64,000 nt of DNA, from positions 16,076,001-16,140,000 of the forward strand of contig NC_092312.1 in the NCBI RefSeq assembly GCF_036785885.1, in the 5' to 3' direction. Every line of letters starts with the position of its first letter. The stretch's first letter is position 1. The notes under the pieces were generated by a model. It searched no databases, was not told the DNA's origin, and worked only from the letters and a program-made list of their open reading frames with translations. Below are positions 1 to 12,653 of the stretch, one piece after another. A program made the translations under genes and the position numbers. The stretch comes from Coffea arabica. Its lineage: Eukaryota > Streptophyta > Magnoliopsida > Gentianales > Rubiaceae.

Positions 1-770
1 AAAACCCAAGGAAAATTGTGATTTTCAGAGAGAGTGAGTGATAGGCTAGGCCCTTCAGAACAATCAACATTTTTCACTTATTCCTAATTGGTGCAGCAAG
101 AGGTTAATAGCATCTCAAAGGCTACATGGAATTGCCAAATGCCGAAGAGATGGTCAAGCAACAGTCTCCAAGGCATGGCCTACCAGAAGGCAATGCCAAG
201 TGGAATAGCACAATCTGAAGTGCTTGACTTTTAGAGAGCAGCTTATAGACGATTCCAGGAAGCCGAAAGTTATTCATGAAAAAACTACAAAGAATAGCTC
301 CAGGAAACTTTAAGATGGTCAGCAATACCAGGAACAGTATTTAAAGCAAAACAACTCTTGTGAACACTAAAAGCATAAGTTGAACTAATCCACTTTTTTT
401 AAGAACTGTGTAAAAGTTTCAAATTTTATTTCCATCTGAAAAGAAAAGGCAATATCTCAATCTACAATGAGGTACCTTCAGAAGCAAAAAATTTCTAACA
501 ATATAAACCTTTAGCACAAGTTCAAACAAGACAGTGAACTCCTATTGACCAACTTCCTCGTCCACTTTAACCACTCGATTACAAAACTAGCAACCACAAC
601 CTCTAGTCTTGTCAAATTTCAACCAGTCATATAGTCAACAATTTATTGCCATGTAACCTCACATACACTTAGTATACCATTCCATCACATTTGCAAATTC
701 AAATGCAAGGACAAGAATAAAGCAATCTTTTTCGTATAAAAACACCCACACTCAAAAACTGAAAATCTAC

Positions 771-3700
771 CTCTCCACCAAGCTGACGTGCCCATAGAAG
801 TTCACCATGTATCTTTTTTTGGTGTAATGCTGCAACAGAGGAACGAGCTGATTTAACACTTGTATAAAGGACAGATGAAGCATCCATTTTACATCCATCT
901 CGAGCTAGACCTGCAAAAAAATTTTACATAAATGTGATCTGACATTTTCTTTAAAAAAGATTTAGTTATGACGTTATTATCCTAAGAAAAACACTTCAAA
1001 TAAAACTAGAAAACAAAAGTTTTGCTTCAAAATGTTTATAAACACTGAGTAATCACACACAGTTTGGGGCCTACCTCTTCCATTTAGTAGTGATAAATCC
1101 CCAACATACTTGAAATTTCAAAAGTTGACAAAGGTCATGTATAAAGAGAAAAATCAAAATAGTACTAGAAGAAACATATTCTTTGGTATTATCAAAGAAA
1201 CATATTCTTCAAAATTATTACAGTGTATCAAGAACAAAAAGAGAAATCACTAATGGCTTATTGGCATCCAAGAAGACAAATTTCAGTGTGTCACATCAGC
1301 ATCACAAATTAAAGAGCTTCCATTCAGAAGCCCAAAACCATGTCTAGACAAACCACCACCTTACAACCACAGTCCAGGATTTAACTTGTAGATAGTCATT
1401 ATAGCTTTAAGAAACCTATAAGATATGTGCCACATAGCTTTGAGAAACCTATAACATATGCATCCACAGATGATCGTGTTTATATGGACAATCACCAAAC
1501 AGAGAGTAGCCTGAGGAAGTCATCTAAAGAGCAATCTCAGCTAAGCTATGTCTACATTAACTGAGGAACCAAGAATCTTGCAAGGAGTCAGATAAATTCT
1601 TAGTGTATTAACTATATCATAAGGGCTTCTTTGTTCAATGGAGAACCGTTCTTTTTGTTTTAGCTAGAACCAAAAACGATAGGAAGCTCAACGCTGTATG
1701 CTATGATTGCAGATTGGGACCCAAAACTGTAATTCACATCTGTAATTAAACTCCCCATTCTGCACAATATAGTGATACAGATATTCACTCAGAATATTTC
1801 ATGCCATTGGACAAGACTCTTTAATCAATTCAGCATGATGATCACAAGCATGAACCTAGGAAATGTAAACCAGGATGCACTGAGAACAAAATAAGGACAT
1901 GCATTACCATGATGCTCAAGCTCCTCTTTGGGGAGAGGATAAATAATAGAACGTACTGTGCCACACTCTCTGGCAAGACGGTGAACATCTTCTGCCATAG
2001 CAGTATTAAGAAGACCACCAAATATGACTGTCTTTGCAACTCTGTCATATAAATTGAAAAATACACATCATGGTGCAGTAAAGAAATAAGCACTTGTCTC
2101 TCGCAGAAAATCAACGAAAGGTAATCATGACCTTCCAAGCAATGTATCTCACTCCTAGAGGTATAGAGAAATCATACAAGTATGTGAGTTGCCATGGAAT
2201 CAATGTAGCAGTGACTTCAAAGAATTTCACAGTGTAAACTTTTTAACCATACCTCTAAGTCTAAATGAGAAACAAAAAACAAACCCTATCTCAGTGCTCT
2301 ATAGGCCAACAAACACTGAAATATGGAGCAATCATGCATGTATTATATGTGTGTGTATACGCACGCACACACACACACCTTCTCATAAAGTAACTAGCTG
2401 TCGCTAAGTCTATTATTATACCACCAAATACTATTTCACCTATCTAATATGGAGGTCAACATATGATTGAAGCTGCAAAAATACGAAATTGACCATTTTA
2501 TGAATGGAGTAACATTTCAACACTAAAAATCGGGTCAGGGGGTGGAGGCAGGTGGAAAAGCAAAATCATTGCCACATATAGCAGTTTACAACGCCAGTAA
2601 GAGTGAAAAGGTGAAATAAACGACCACAAGGGGGTTTCAGCAAAGATCAGAATGCAAAATAAATCCCATGACCAAATTTTCATAAGATCACAAACATCAC
2701 ATAGTAATACCTCTGCTTTTCTTTTTCTAAAGAAGTTTCTTCATCAGCTATACTGCTAGAAGTTGTAGCTGCTTTTCTTTTCTCCAAGGACTCAAGTGTT
2801 TCATTCACTGCTAACAGAAAATAAATCAATCGATGGATCGAAATAAATTGAAAACACACACTAACTCCGTCATAATTGGACACCTGTTGATAGAGATTTT
2901 GAAAACTCCTCGTGCTCGACTGTCTTGGCAGACAAACTTAACTTGTTATCTTTTGCCTGGGCAACACCATCAGAAATTTCTGCTAAATTTATTTTTGGAA
3001 AAAAGGGATAACACAAACAAATTTCAATGTGAGTTTCCAATTTTCTTCATGAGAACGCAATCAGAAAGCAGAAAGCATTAGACCAAATAGCAGGTAAGCA
3101 TATAAGTATAAACCTTGATTTCCTTTCGATCGGCGTTGTTCCAGAGAAGCACGATGCATAGCATGCTTAACTTGAATCTTTCTACCCCCAACAGTGGACC
3201 CATTTTTCAGCTCAATAGCACGATTAGCATGTTCAACTGCAGCGCTGCAATTCCAGACATTACCCAAAAAGTATCAAGACTTGCACACGTAATTATTTTT
3301 AACACGCTAGTGAATAAAAACAGCAGAACCAGTGAGCAAAATAAGCTCATTCGAGCAAAATGATATGAAACCAATAATCTGGAGTTGAAAAAATAAAGGG
3401 ATTAGCAAAATTTACACTGACACAATGAAAAATTATTCCAATTCAGACTTACAATTGAACAAAGCCAAAGCCCCGGTGCTCACTAGACCCTGTCCTCAAG
3501 AAAAATAACTCAAGACTTAAGAATGATATAAAATGCCAATATTAAGGATTCAATGTTTACTAGCTATGCAGAGACTGTACTAAGCTATTTAAGTCGGAAA
3601 ATTACACGAAAAAGCAATTCACTGTCTCAAATAAATGCAATAATTACCCTTCTTCGTAACCATAAAGCAGCGTCTTATTGGTCCAACTTCACTAAAGCTC

Positions 3701-3911
3701 TCTTCTAACTACAAATTCACAGAAACAAAAGGATGTATTAAACACAAGAAAGAAAAAGGGTAAACATGACAGTGCAATGAGCTAAAAAGGCAACCGAAAG
3801 AATGAGTACCTGAGCATTAGTCAAAGAATAGGGCAAGCCGGTGACGAAGACGGTGGAAGGGCTGTATTGGCTGTCGCCATCAGTTGCCTTCACCTTCTTC
3901 TTCTTTCCCAT
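771..3911 (-). CDS. RBM28: RNA-binding protein 28 / Nop4-like (RRM protein), 5' part only
   Basis: Eight exons read on the minus strand: 3810-3911, 3648-3708, 3453-3489, 3114-3244, 2884-2979, 2711-2810, 1908-2041 and 771-910. All junctions are GT/AG and in frame, giving 267 residues. The protein starts [13 protein letters not shown] first RRM follows, with RNP2-like [13 protein letters not shown]1-like HRGFGFVQF, and [10 protein letters not shown] at its end. A charged linker leads to a second RRM ([17 protein letters not shown], then [17 protein letters not shown] and [12 protein letters not shown]). This order matches plant RBM28/Nop4, a nucleolar protein of large-subunit rRNA maturation. 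The next RRMs expected in the family are not present in bases 1-770, so they must lie beyond the left edge. An in-frame ATG 24 bases upstream (3935) would add MAHLKPAG; I prefer 3911 because the lysine-rich start is family-like. Function comes from family knowledge. Confidence 0.88.
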
Positions 3912-4081
3912 CCCTGCAGGTTTCAAGTGTGCCAAAGCTTAAAGACGCTGAACTCTGTCGAAGGTTTTTCTTAATGTGGAAACCGGGGGTTTTATACAGG
4001 GATTTTGCGGATTGGGTTGGTTGAAATTTAATAGTCTCGGGCGAGTCACTTGGGTACTACAGGGCTGGGTTTTGGCCTTCG

Positions 4082-4277
4082 TGGGCCGTCCGTCGTGGCA
4101 CGACTATAGCAAAGTAGAGTTTCGCTTGACGAGGTGGTCAGTGGACTGGTAAAAACCACCAGCTAGCTTGGTGGGAATGCCACATTTAAGTGGTTTGTTT
4201 CAAAAAATTCAGGCGAGTGTATTGTGCACTCGTTTGATTCAGTGGTAGTTCAGTCCCCTCCAAATTATTCTTGGGCC
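4082..4277. promoter_or_regulatory. Two site II (TGGGCC) motifs upstream of the RBM28-like gene
   Basis: TGGGCC occurs at 4082-4087 and 4272-4277, about 170 and 360 bases upstream of the RBM28-like ATG. Site II elements (TGGGCC/T) are bound by TCP factors and are common in promoters of plant ribosome-biogenesis and proteasome genes. This suits a nucleolar protein, but the six-base motif is short and its use here is inferred. Confidence 0.35.
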
Positions 4278-4321
4278 TTCTTAGATCCACCCCCTTCCCC
4301 TTTAGTGTAGAATAGATTATG

Positions 4322-4913
4322 TTATACAACTGTTATCGTCTCCGAAAAAAAAAAAACAAAGAGATAAGGAAAATTTGATCTTTTAAAAAAAGTTAAATTA
4401 TTTCAATTAATTTGGTTTCAGCTCCCTCCATTTTTACCCACCTTGCAGTGAAAACCATAACTCAACAAAACAACAATACCATCTCTCTCTCTCTCTCTCT
4501 CTCACCATCCTTTCCTTTCCCTCCTAAAAAATCAATTCAAACAACAAAAATCAAATCCCTTCAATTCTTTTCTTTTTCTTTTCCTCCCATTCCCTCAATC
4601 CAAACGATGCTTAAGGATATACAAATACTTGGATGTCAATTTAGACTTAAGCATTAAATTTTACATGTTTGATGCGTATTTATGTCTATATCTATATTGT
4701 CATAAGGCAAAAAATAGTTCTACACTTCAACTGTTCTTTACTTTTTTAAAAAAAATAATAATGGTATAACAACCGTCGGTAGTCTGTACTTAAAAAATTA
4801 AGACATTGATGAGACTCTCAATCGTTGTTTGTATCATTTGAAATATTAAAAATCACAAAATTATCCAACTATCAAGCCACAAAATAATACTGAACAACTA
4901 TAGATTTGGAAAG
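4322..4913. other. Intergenic stretch with a (CT)n microsatellite
   Basis: No gene is recognised between the RBM28-like promoter and the hAT-like element. The stretch holds a CT dinucleotide run at about 4483-4503 and a pyrimidine-rich tract to about 4600. The short open frame through it is low-complexity and not convincing. Confidence 0.5.
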
Positions 4914-5672
4914 ATTAATGGCTAGGGTGGGAAAAAATATCTATTGACCTAAAAATCCGTAATATTCAATCCATTTTAATCCGAAAAATAGGGTACCTGA
5001 TTTGCATTATTTGACCAGGTCAACTAAGAGTCTGATACCCTCTTACATGCAAGGCGTGTTATAGTCAAGGATTAAGAACTTGTAAGTACTCGATCTTCCT
5101 CGTGTATACACACACACACACATATATATGTGTGTATATATATACATTATACTACAAAATAATATTTTTAGAGTTAATTAAGTAATTTTATCAAGCAAAT
5201 TGCTCTCCAGAAATATAAGAGACTATTTGTTTACAAATTTCATTCGTAAATGTCATGATTTTATATTTTTAATGAAAGAGTTTGAGTGATGTAGAATATA
5301 TATGAAAAAAAGTACTACATATTTTAATTTTCATTGATTATGAGTTCTTTTAACATTTTTCCTTTTTCTTATATTATCTTTGCGTGTTTATTTTTGACAT
5401 AAGACTTTTTTTTGGATAAAATCTATGTTAAATTTTAGATGAATATGTAAAATATAAAATTAATTTAGTATAAATTATTTTAAAAATTTTATGTCATAAA
5501 CAGGGGGTACCCTATTGATCCGATCCATTTTCAGCAGGCACCCGTTGATGAGGTACTCGCTTATACACAGGGCGGGATAAGGGTTAGAAAATTGCTGACC
5601 CATAAAATGCGGGTCGGATCATCTAGATACTCAACGAACAGGTACTTAACTCGTACCTATCACTATTAATGG
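4914..5672. mobile_element. hAT-like non-autonomous element with 8-bp target duplication
   Basis: The direct repeat ATTAATGG lies at 4914-4921 and again at 5665-5672. It flanks a 743-bp segment that begins CTAGGGTGGG and ends, on the other strand, AGTGATAGGTAC. An 8-bp duplication with TAGGG/TAGGT-type imperfect termini is typical of hAT elements. The interior is AT-rich, contains an (AC)n/(AT)n microsatellite at about 5108-5145, and has no transposase. The class rests on the duplication length and termini; no homology search was possible. Confidence 0.7.
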
Positions 5673-5772
5673 TTAAGAGTGGTTTATAATTTTCAAAACA
5701 ATAGCTTCTTTCAGCATTTCTATATTTGTTTACTAAGTTGTTCTATATGAACGAGTACCTAAATTTGTTTAC

Positions 5773-6731
5773 TATGGCCCTGTTTGGAAGTGCAAGTTTT
5801 TAGCAAGTTTGTTACCTACAAGTTTTTTAACAATTTTTGTTACAGGAACCCCAAAAAACTTCACAAAGTTTTTTACCTACACACTTCAAAATACCCAAAA
5901 CACAAAAAAAAAAAAAAAAAATTCCCTCCCCTTTTTCTTCTACTTCCTCTCCCACTCCAACCCACAACCACCCTCCGTCCCCACCTCCGTCACCCACTCC
6001 AACCCACCACCACCTCCTCCTCTACCTTCCATTTTTCTTCTTCTTCCTCCGTCACCACTACCTCCGTCACCACCACCTCTGTCATCACCTCTTCCAGTGC
6101 CCAGCAAGAACAATTAGGCCCCCCATGAATGGAAGTAGCAGAAGTGGAAGGAACATTGGCACCGGCGGATGGAACCTCTGCAGTGGCTAGAACTGGAGAA
6201 CTCGCCGGGCTTCCGGTTGAAGATGATGCAGGCGGTGACACTGCCGGAGCATTCACCAGGGAGAAGCCGCAGGTATTGTTGGAGGAATCTTTGGAGATGG
6301 AGAAGGAATCGGGGATGCATGAGGGCTGGCCAGAGAAGCTGTGGGCACAGGAGTTTTTGAGGGGGAAGGGGAAGGGAGGAAGGAAAAGAAAAAAGAAAGA
6401 AAGAAAAAGAAAGGACAAAAAATGGTGACCATTGCTGCTGGGGAGGCAACGCAGAAGTAACCGAGGGGGAAGGGGGAGTGGGAAGGAAGAGGAAGAAGAA
6501 GAAGAAAGGAAAGAAAAGAAAAAGAAAAAGAGAAAAAGAAAAAGAAAGAAAAAAGGAAAAGAAAAAAAAAAAGAAAAGGAAAAAAACTTCCAAAAAACTT
6601 CTTAAAAAAACTTCTTAAAAAAACTTTAAAAAATTTTTCATCTTAAAAAATTTTTCCAAAAACTTCTACAGTACACTACAGTAAAGTTTTAGACAAATTC
6701 CTAAAAAACTCAGGTTCCAAACAGGCCCTAT
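5773..6731. mobile_element. MITE-like element with GGCCCTGTTTGGAA termini and pyrimidine/purine foldback interior
   Basis: The ends GGCCCTGTTTGGAA (from 5776) and TTCCAAACAGGCCC (to 6728) are near-perfect inverted repeats. TAT flanks both sides (5773-5775 and 6729-6731), a possible 3-bp target duplication. Subterminal sequence is also loosely inverted. The interior runs from a pyrimidine-rich tract (about 5920-6105) to a purine-rich tract (about 6340-6590), so the whole element can fold. Several open frames cross it, but they are low-complexity Ser/Pro/Phe or Lys/Arg strings and not genes. Three-base duplications suggest PIF/Harbinger, though TAT is not the usual TTA/TAA. Confidence 0.65.
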
Positions 6732-7614
6732 GTTGTTCTGTATGAATAGGTACTCAAATTGGAAGCTGCACAAGTTGACTCGTGTCACTCACCTTATGTT
6801 TTGGCAAATAATATTTAAAAATGCGATGGTAACTTTCGAAAACTATTTCCTCAATAATTATTTCTCAACAGTAACGTGGAGTATTTTAAAATTTAAAATT
6901 ATTACTACCTAAATATAAGAAACACTTATTTCATTATGTAACAGTGAACTTAGTATGAGAATATGACACTAAAAGGGAATGGTAGAACCTCCCAATAACA
7001 TTACCACAATTCAAATTTTTATGTCAAAACAAAATTTTCAAAAATGATAGATCATGCTTGAATGTAATCTTAACTTGAAGATGGTAAATTTAACAAATTA
7101 TTCAAAAACTTCTGGTCCATTAGAATTAGAATTTTGAAATTAACATCTTCCTTTCAATTTTCCATAAATAAAAGGATTCCTTGATTTGCATAAACGTGAA
7201 TTATGAGGTAATAATGAACGACAATAATCAATTTTGCACTGTAACCCACCAATTTATTTTGAGAAATTCGAATAAAGAAACGAATTTTGCCCACCAAAAT
7301 GTAAGTCGAGAATTCGCCCAAGTGTGCCCACAGTGATAAAAAGTGAAAACCAAAAATTGCACAGGTGAACTGTACAAGCCACGATTTCCACGCTTCGCTT
7401 CGCGTCGAGGCAGGGAACCAATGGGCCACGATATTATTTGTGGTCGATCGATAAATGTCACCGCTCACATCAGATGTAGATTGTTCTTTTTTCTTTTTAT
7501 CTATTTATTTTTGTGCTAAAAAAGAAAAAAACAGTTGATTGAAGTCGTGAAACTTATTCACCATTTTAATGTTTAGTTTGTAAGCCTACAAGAGATAACA
7601 AAAGAAGAGTATGT
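6732..7614. other. AT-rich intergenic DNA, nothing recognised
   Basis: No gene or clear repeat is recognised. A moderately GC-rich patch at about 7310-7470 has short minus-strand open frames with no family resemblance. Confidence 0.5.
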
Positions 7615-7819
7615 TATAAAGGAAGCGCCGGAGCGGTCAGCTCCCCTTCTTTAGGGTATGGTAGATTTATCTAAGCAATCAGGGTTCGAGCCCCCATATT
7701 ACCGTACTCGGAGTGCAGTGGAGCCTCATTTCCCGAGCCGAAATGGGATTAGTCGGATCAAAGACCTGGATACCACTCCGTTAGAAAAAAAAGAAAAAAT
7801 ATATATAAAGGAAGCGCCG
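7615..7819 (+). mobile_element. tRNA-derived SINE with 16-bp target site duplication
   Basis: The direct repeat TATAAAGGAAGCGCCG occurs at 7615-7630 and 7804-7819. It flanks a 173-bp body (7631-7803). The body starts GAGCGGTCAGCTCC, contains GGGTTCGAGCCCCC at about 7682-7695, which is a good RNA polymerase III B box, and ends in an A-rich tail with TATA repeats. Promoter-like 5' part, A-rich 3' end and long flanking duplication together define a SINE inserted by LINE-type reverse transcription. Plus orientation follows from the tail. Confidence 0.85.
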
Positions 7820-8044
7820 AGCTTGGGAGTTAAGGAGACAAAAAGAAGCAAAGAAGAAAAGAAGAAGAAAGAGAGAGACAAAAATTTAAGCTAAAAATTA
7901 AAACAAGAGAAACAATTGGTTTGTTTGGAGAGAGATTATTTGTTAAATTTTAAATTACTTGTATCATTAACATATTTTTAATCCTTTTTTGATCTCACAT
8001 ACATGACATAAAAAAGGTGTTACAATTTTTTTCCAAAGTGTTTG

Positions 8045-9457
8045 CGTTTGGATTGAGTGTTTTTACACCTGTTTTTGAAAAACTGTTTTTCACATTCCAA
8101 ATGCTATAGTAATGTGTATTTCAAAAACAACTTCAAAAACACCATATCCAAACAATATATCAAAAATAACTCCAAATATATTTCAATTATGTATATTTAA
8201 TTTATATATTTTAATAAGTATATTTCAATTTGTATATTTTAATTATGTATTTTAATATGTATATTTCAATTATATTTTAATATATTTTAATATGTATATT
8301 TCAATTATGTATATTATATATATATTATATTAATATAAATATATTTATTTCAATTATGTATAATATTATATATATTATATCAATTGAAATAAATATTATA
8401 TATTTATATAAATACATTTATTTATATATAAATTTATAAATATATTTATTCAATTTTGTTTTATAATATATATTAATATATGTTAATATGTATATTTCAA
8501 TTATGTATATTATACATAAATTATATTAATAATAATGTATATTATATATATTATACATTTATATTAATATACATAATATTAATTTTACATTTATACATAA
8601 TATTAATACATGTATACATTTATATTAATTATATTAATACATTTCTACATAATATTAATATATATTTATAATTTATTAATTTATACATTTATATAATATT
8701 CATTTATAATTTATACATTTTTAATAATATACACTTATACATTTAAATATACATTTATATTATGTATTATATATATTAATACATTTATACATTTATATTA
8801 ATATACATAATATTAATTTTACATTTATACATAATATCAATACATATGTACATTTATATTAATTATATAAATACATTTCTACATAATATTAATATATATT
8901 TATAATATTTTAATTTATACATTTATAATATTCATTTATAATAATATACACTTATAATTTATAATATTCATTTATAATTTATACATTTATAATAATATAC
9001 ACTTATACATTTATAAATATATTTATATTATGTATTATATATAATATAATACATTTATATATTTTTATATGAATATATAAATATATTTATTGATAAATAT
9101 CTTAAATGTATTATAAATGCATATTTATATAAAAATATATAATTTTATAATTTGTACATTTATATAATATTCATTTATAATAATATACATCTATACATTT
9201 GTAAATATAAATGGATTATAAATGCATAAATGTATATTTATATAAAAATATAAAAATTATAATATTCTAAAAATACTCAAAAATGTGTTTCAAAAATACC
9301 TCTAAAAATAATCCAAAAAAATCTACAGTAAAAGTTTTTCATATAGTTTTTGAAAAACAACCCAAAAAACAACTAATCCAAACGGACTTATTTTTCAGAT
9401 TCAAAATGCTACAGTGGTGTTTTTGAAAAACAAACCCAAAAACAGCTAATCCAAACG
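8045..9457. mobile_element. Element with CGTTTGGATT termini enclosing an AT-rich satellite
   Basis: The left end CGTTTGGATTGAGTGTTTTT is matched, inverted, at the right by a segment containing AACAGCTAATCCAAACG. A second copy of that right-end motif lies just inside, at about 9368-9386. Sequence next to both ends (TTTTTGAAAAAC and ATGCTATAG/ATGCTACAG) is also shared in inverted order. The 1.1 kb between is almost pure A+T. No coding capacity and no convincing target duplication are seen. TGTTTGGATT-type ends are common in plant MITEs; the superfamily is unresolved. Confidence 0.5.
8555..9060. repeat. AT-rich tandem repeat, period about 234 bp
   Basis: A block starting ACATTTATATTAATATACAT at 8555 recurs at 8789 with only a few changes, including the same order of TACATTTCTACATAATATT and TTTATAATTTATACA motifs. 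A third, shorter and more diverged copy follows. The repeat lies inside the element with CGTTTGGATT termini. Its composition suggests an AT-rich spacer or matrix-attachment-like DNA; no coding is seen. Confidence 0.6.
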
Positions 9458-11438
9458 GAGCCGTTAATATTTTGAAAAGTTAAAATTAAACAAAGTATAA
9501 ATATAAGATACGACAATAATTATTAGTATATACAATTACATGACAGACCGAGTATTTGTTTAGAGACGATCACGGAATCACTGATTTAAGTGTTTTAATG
9601 AGTAAATTTTTTATTATTTTAGATAGGTTGTATGCTCTTAAAAGTGCAAATTTTTGTTGAACAACACCATGATAATATATATGGAGAGTTTATTAGCTGA
9701 AATTTAGTGTATGCTAGGTACAAAAGTTTCTCCAATCAAGATTGGAAAGCACGTTTTAAAAAAAAAAAACGGATAGCACTTCAAAAATGTTAAATTAGTT
9801 GTGGAAATGACATATGTTGATTACGTGATAGAAAGTCATATGGCGTCACCAAATCAATTCTCTCTTGGTGGAATGTAACCCTAGATTTTGCTTTTACGAA
9901 TCCCAAGGTTGAGTTCTGTAGTACAGTAGTATTTTTTTCTCTGGGATTAACACGCACGCACAGGCTCCCCATCTTGCAAGGAATGAGGGCCCTGCTACTG
10001 CGCGGAGTGCCTGCTGCCCGTGATGCACGCTGTTTTCTTCCTCTAGGGAAAGCATTTATCTTTCTGGTCCCCTGAATTAGTCATGTTCCTCATTTCTCCC
10101 TCCAGAATATATTCTATTTCTCTCTTTACTTCCCCACGGAACATATTATTTGCTTAGGGTTTAGTAGGAGCAAATTAGTTCATTGGGGTCATATTATCAT
10201 GTGAGAATAAGGTTATATAATTATGAGAGTATAAATTTGTATTATTTATAAGAATAAATTAGTTTAAAATTTTATCATTTCAATTCTTAGTCATCTCATG
10301 ATAATCAATACCACATCTTCCATAGGATCATTTTATTCTACAAATAGGGAACTAATTCGTTTAGTTAAAATGTGTCATTCCATGTATAAAATGCATCCAA
10401 ATTTGTGATGACACAGAATAATTATTCCAATCTCGTGTCATTCATGAACCAAAAGTACCCTTAATAGTTTACAACAACACCATTAATTATAAAAGAATGT
10501 ATACATAGAGTAATTTTGTACTCCTCCTGATTTCTTCCCTTTTTGAGGGGATAAAGAACTCTAGGGCATCTTACATACTTTTATAATTTGTTTAGGAGGG
10601 AAGGAGTCGAAGGAAGATTTGAAGTCAAAACCTTTATTTTTTAGAATTTCAATCATAGTTACTTACTAGATCAAAACTTTTCTTACAAGACATCATGTCT
10701 ATAAGAGCGACAATTTCTTGAAAATTTGTATTATACTGAATATTATCAAATATAAACTTATTTGTATCTGGATCTGTTGGTTAATAAATTAAACTTCAGT
10801 ATCAATAAGCTTACGAACTAAACTCAAACCGCGCGTGTTTCGAATGTTTCGAACTACTCTTTTGTAATTCAAACTTCTTAGTGTTAATCATTATTTACTG
10901 TATAAGGGCATCTCATGTCTTTACCCACCTTACATGATTTTATTTGTGCAGAAATTGATTGCTAGTTTGGGACGTTCAGACCAATCGGTCGAACATAATT
11001 TTCTAACACTTTGGAATCGCTAATTAAAAAATTCAAGCGTAAAACTGTGAAAGTCCTCCCTCTATTTCTTTTTATTTTTTTTAACATGCACATTTTATCC
11101 TGAATCTTCGACGCCTATGAACCATAGCTTTGTGATTAAAGAACTGTTGGATTTTAGCGTACGAACGATGAAGACGGCACGAGACCAAATGAAGCTGCTC
11201 CAAGCCTCGACGTTGCTGTCCAAAACACACAGACACAATCTCTTCTTCTTTGGAGTGGAGTTGTCACGATGATGTTAGCTTGATGTTTGTTAAGTCGGCA
11301 TCACAGCTTAGTAAGGATTCTAAGTTGTCAGATTTTAGAACTAATGATTAGCATAATCTAACACATTACCATTTTTCAGTTGTCTCGTGACATCTGCATC
11401 AATCCTGCACTGTCTTTAATTTAGGGACTCTGACATTC
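9458..11438. other. Intergenic DNA, no gene recognised
   Basis: About 2 kb without a supported gene. A GC-richer island at about 9940-10060 has no recognisable product. Short open frames here show no family features. Confidence 0.45.
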
Positions 11439-11710
11439 TTATTTCGTTGGATCCTTCAGTTTTTCAAAAATTAGTTTTTTAAATATTATAACATTTTTTT
11501 AAAAATACTCTAAACGTAAAATATATTCCAAAAAATAGTCTAAATTTTTTTAATATTTAAAAAATATCCTAAAATATATTTTAAAAACTCTATTACTCTT
11601 AAATATTTCAAAATATATTCTAAAAATATCCCAAAATATACTTTAAACACTCTGATATAGTAAATTTTTTCAAAAACACCCACAAAAACAACTAATCCAA
11701 ACACCCCCTA
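11439..11710. mobile_element. Probable degenerate MITE with TGTTTGGATTAG terminus
   Basis: The right end reads, on the minus strand, GGGTGTTTGGATTAGTTG. The left end holds a decayed inverted counterpart (CGTTGGATCCTTCAG, then TTTTTCAAAAATTAG). The interior repeats AAATATTTTAAAATA-like motifs. No target duplication was found. The element resembles those at 8045-9457 and 29269-29439 in its ends only. Confidence 0.35.
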
Positions 11711-12653
11711 AGAGGTGTCTAGTTAAGATGTAGTTGACATTCTAAAAATATAAAGTTGAATAGAAAAAATTTATAAATGCAATAATAATTGTTAACATAT
11801 ATATTCACACGGTAATATAATAAGTGTAATTTAAATGTTACTAACAAATGAATTGTTCGTTAGGAAAATCCTTTCTACAATTATGTATTGGTCTACCGAA
11901 TTAATTGATCAATCCTTTGTACAATCATGTATTGGGCTACCGAATTAATTCCTCTTATTGATAAGTATATTGAGAATATGAAAAACCATGATGAATTTTT
12001 TAACTACGATCGTTCACCTTTAGCTTTTTATTAATTTTTTACGAATAAAAAAAATTTATGAATCGGTTTATGGCAGTTATCCCTAATGCTTTGAAAAGGG
12101 TTCCCATCTCTGCAGTTCCTTTTCTTTGGGTATTGTGAATATTCAAGAACTGATTTTTAAGATACTAGTTGCCCTATTATTCAGTCTTAATTTCCTCATG
12201 TCGTCCTTATTAAACCCCTAAACTGCGAAACAAGCGGATTCCCTTGATTATGGACGGAACACTATCAATAAGTGCCAAAGGAACAATGGCAATTGGCAAA
12301 GGGAATGGTTGATTATTTTCCACAAGAATTAGGCAACTGGAGTCGGTTGGTGTATGTGTCACTCTTAATAGAATATGCTTAACTTCGGAAATGGGGCAGG
12401 AACGGTTGTCTGGCAGTTGACTGCCATAATTTAGTCAAAAAATTTTATGCGGCTCAAATCATATTTTATAACTTAATTTTCACACCGTGTGTAGAATCCA
12501 TAAAAATTTATTCTAAAGTTACGTCGTGTGCAAAGAAAATTACATCGCGTGGAATCAAAGTTACGCGTAATGAAAAATGCACACAACCAACAGAAACGAT
12601 TGTATGTGTAACTGTTTGTGCCCCTTATCCCCCTAGCTTCATAAAGAATGGTA
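11711..12653. other. Intergenic DNA, nothing firmly recognised
   Basis: No gene is supported. At about 12475-12600 the sequence has repeated ACGTCGTGTGCAAAG/ACATCGCGTGGAATC-like phrases, suggesting a decayed repeat. They loosely resemble the ACAACGTGTACAAATG motifs near 31.98 kb. Confidence 0.4.

Noticed and set aside
5784-6593. Several overlapping open frames of 60-159 codons on both strands
   Set aside because: They lie wholly within a low-complexity pyrimidine/purine region of a MITE-like element. All frames are open because of composition, and no domain is present.
9790-9972. 60-codon minus-strand frame in a GC-richer patch
   Set aside because: No family resemblance and no flanking exon signals.
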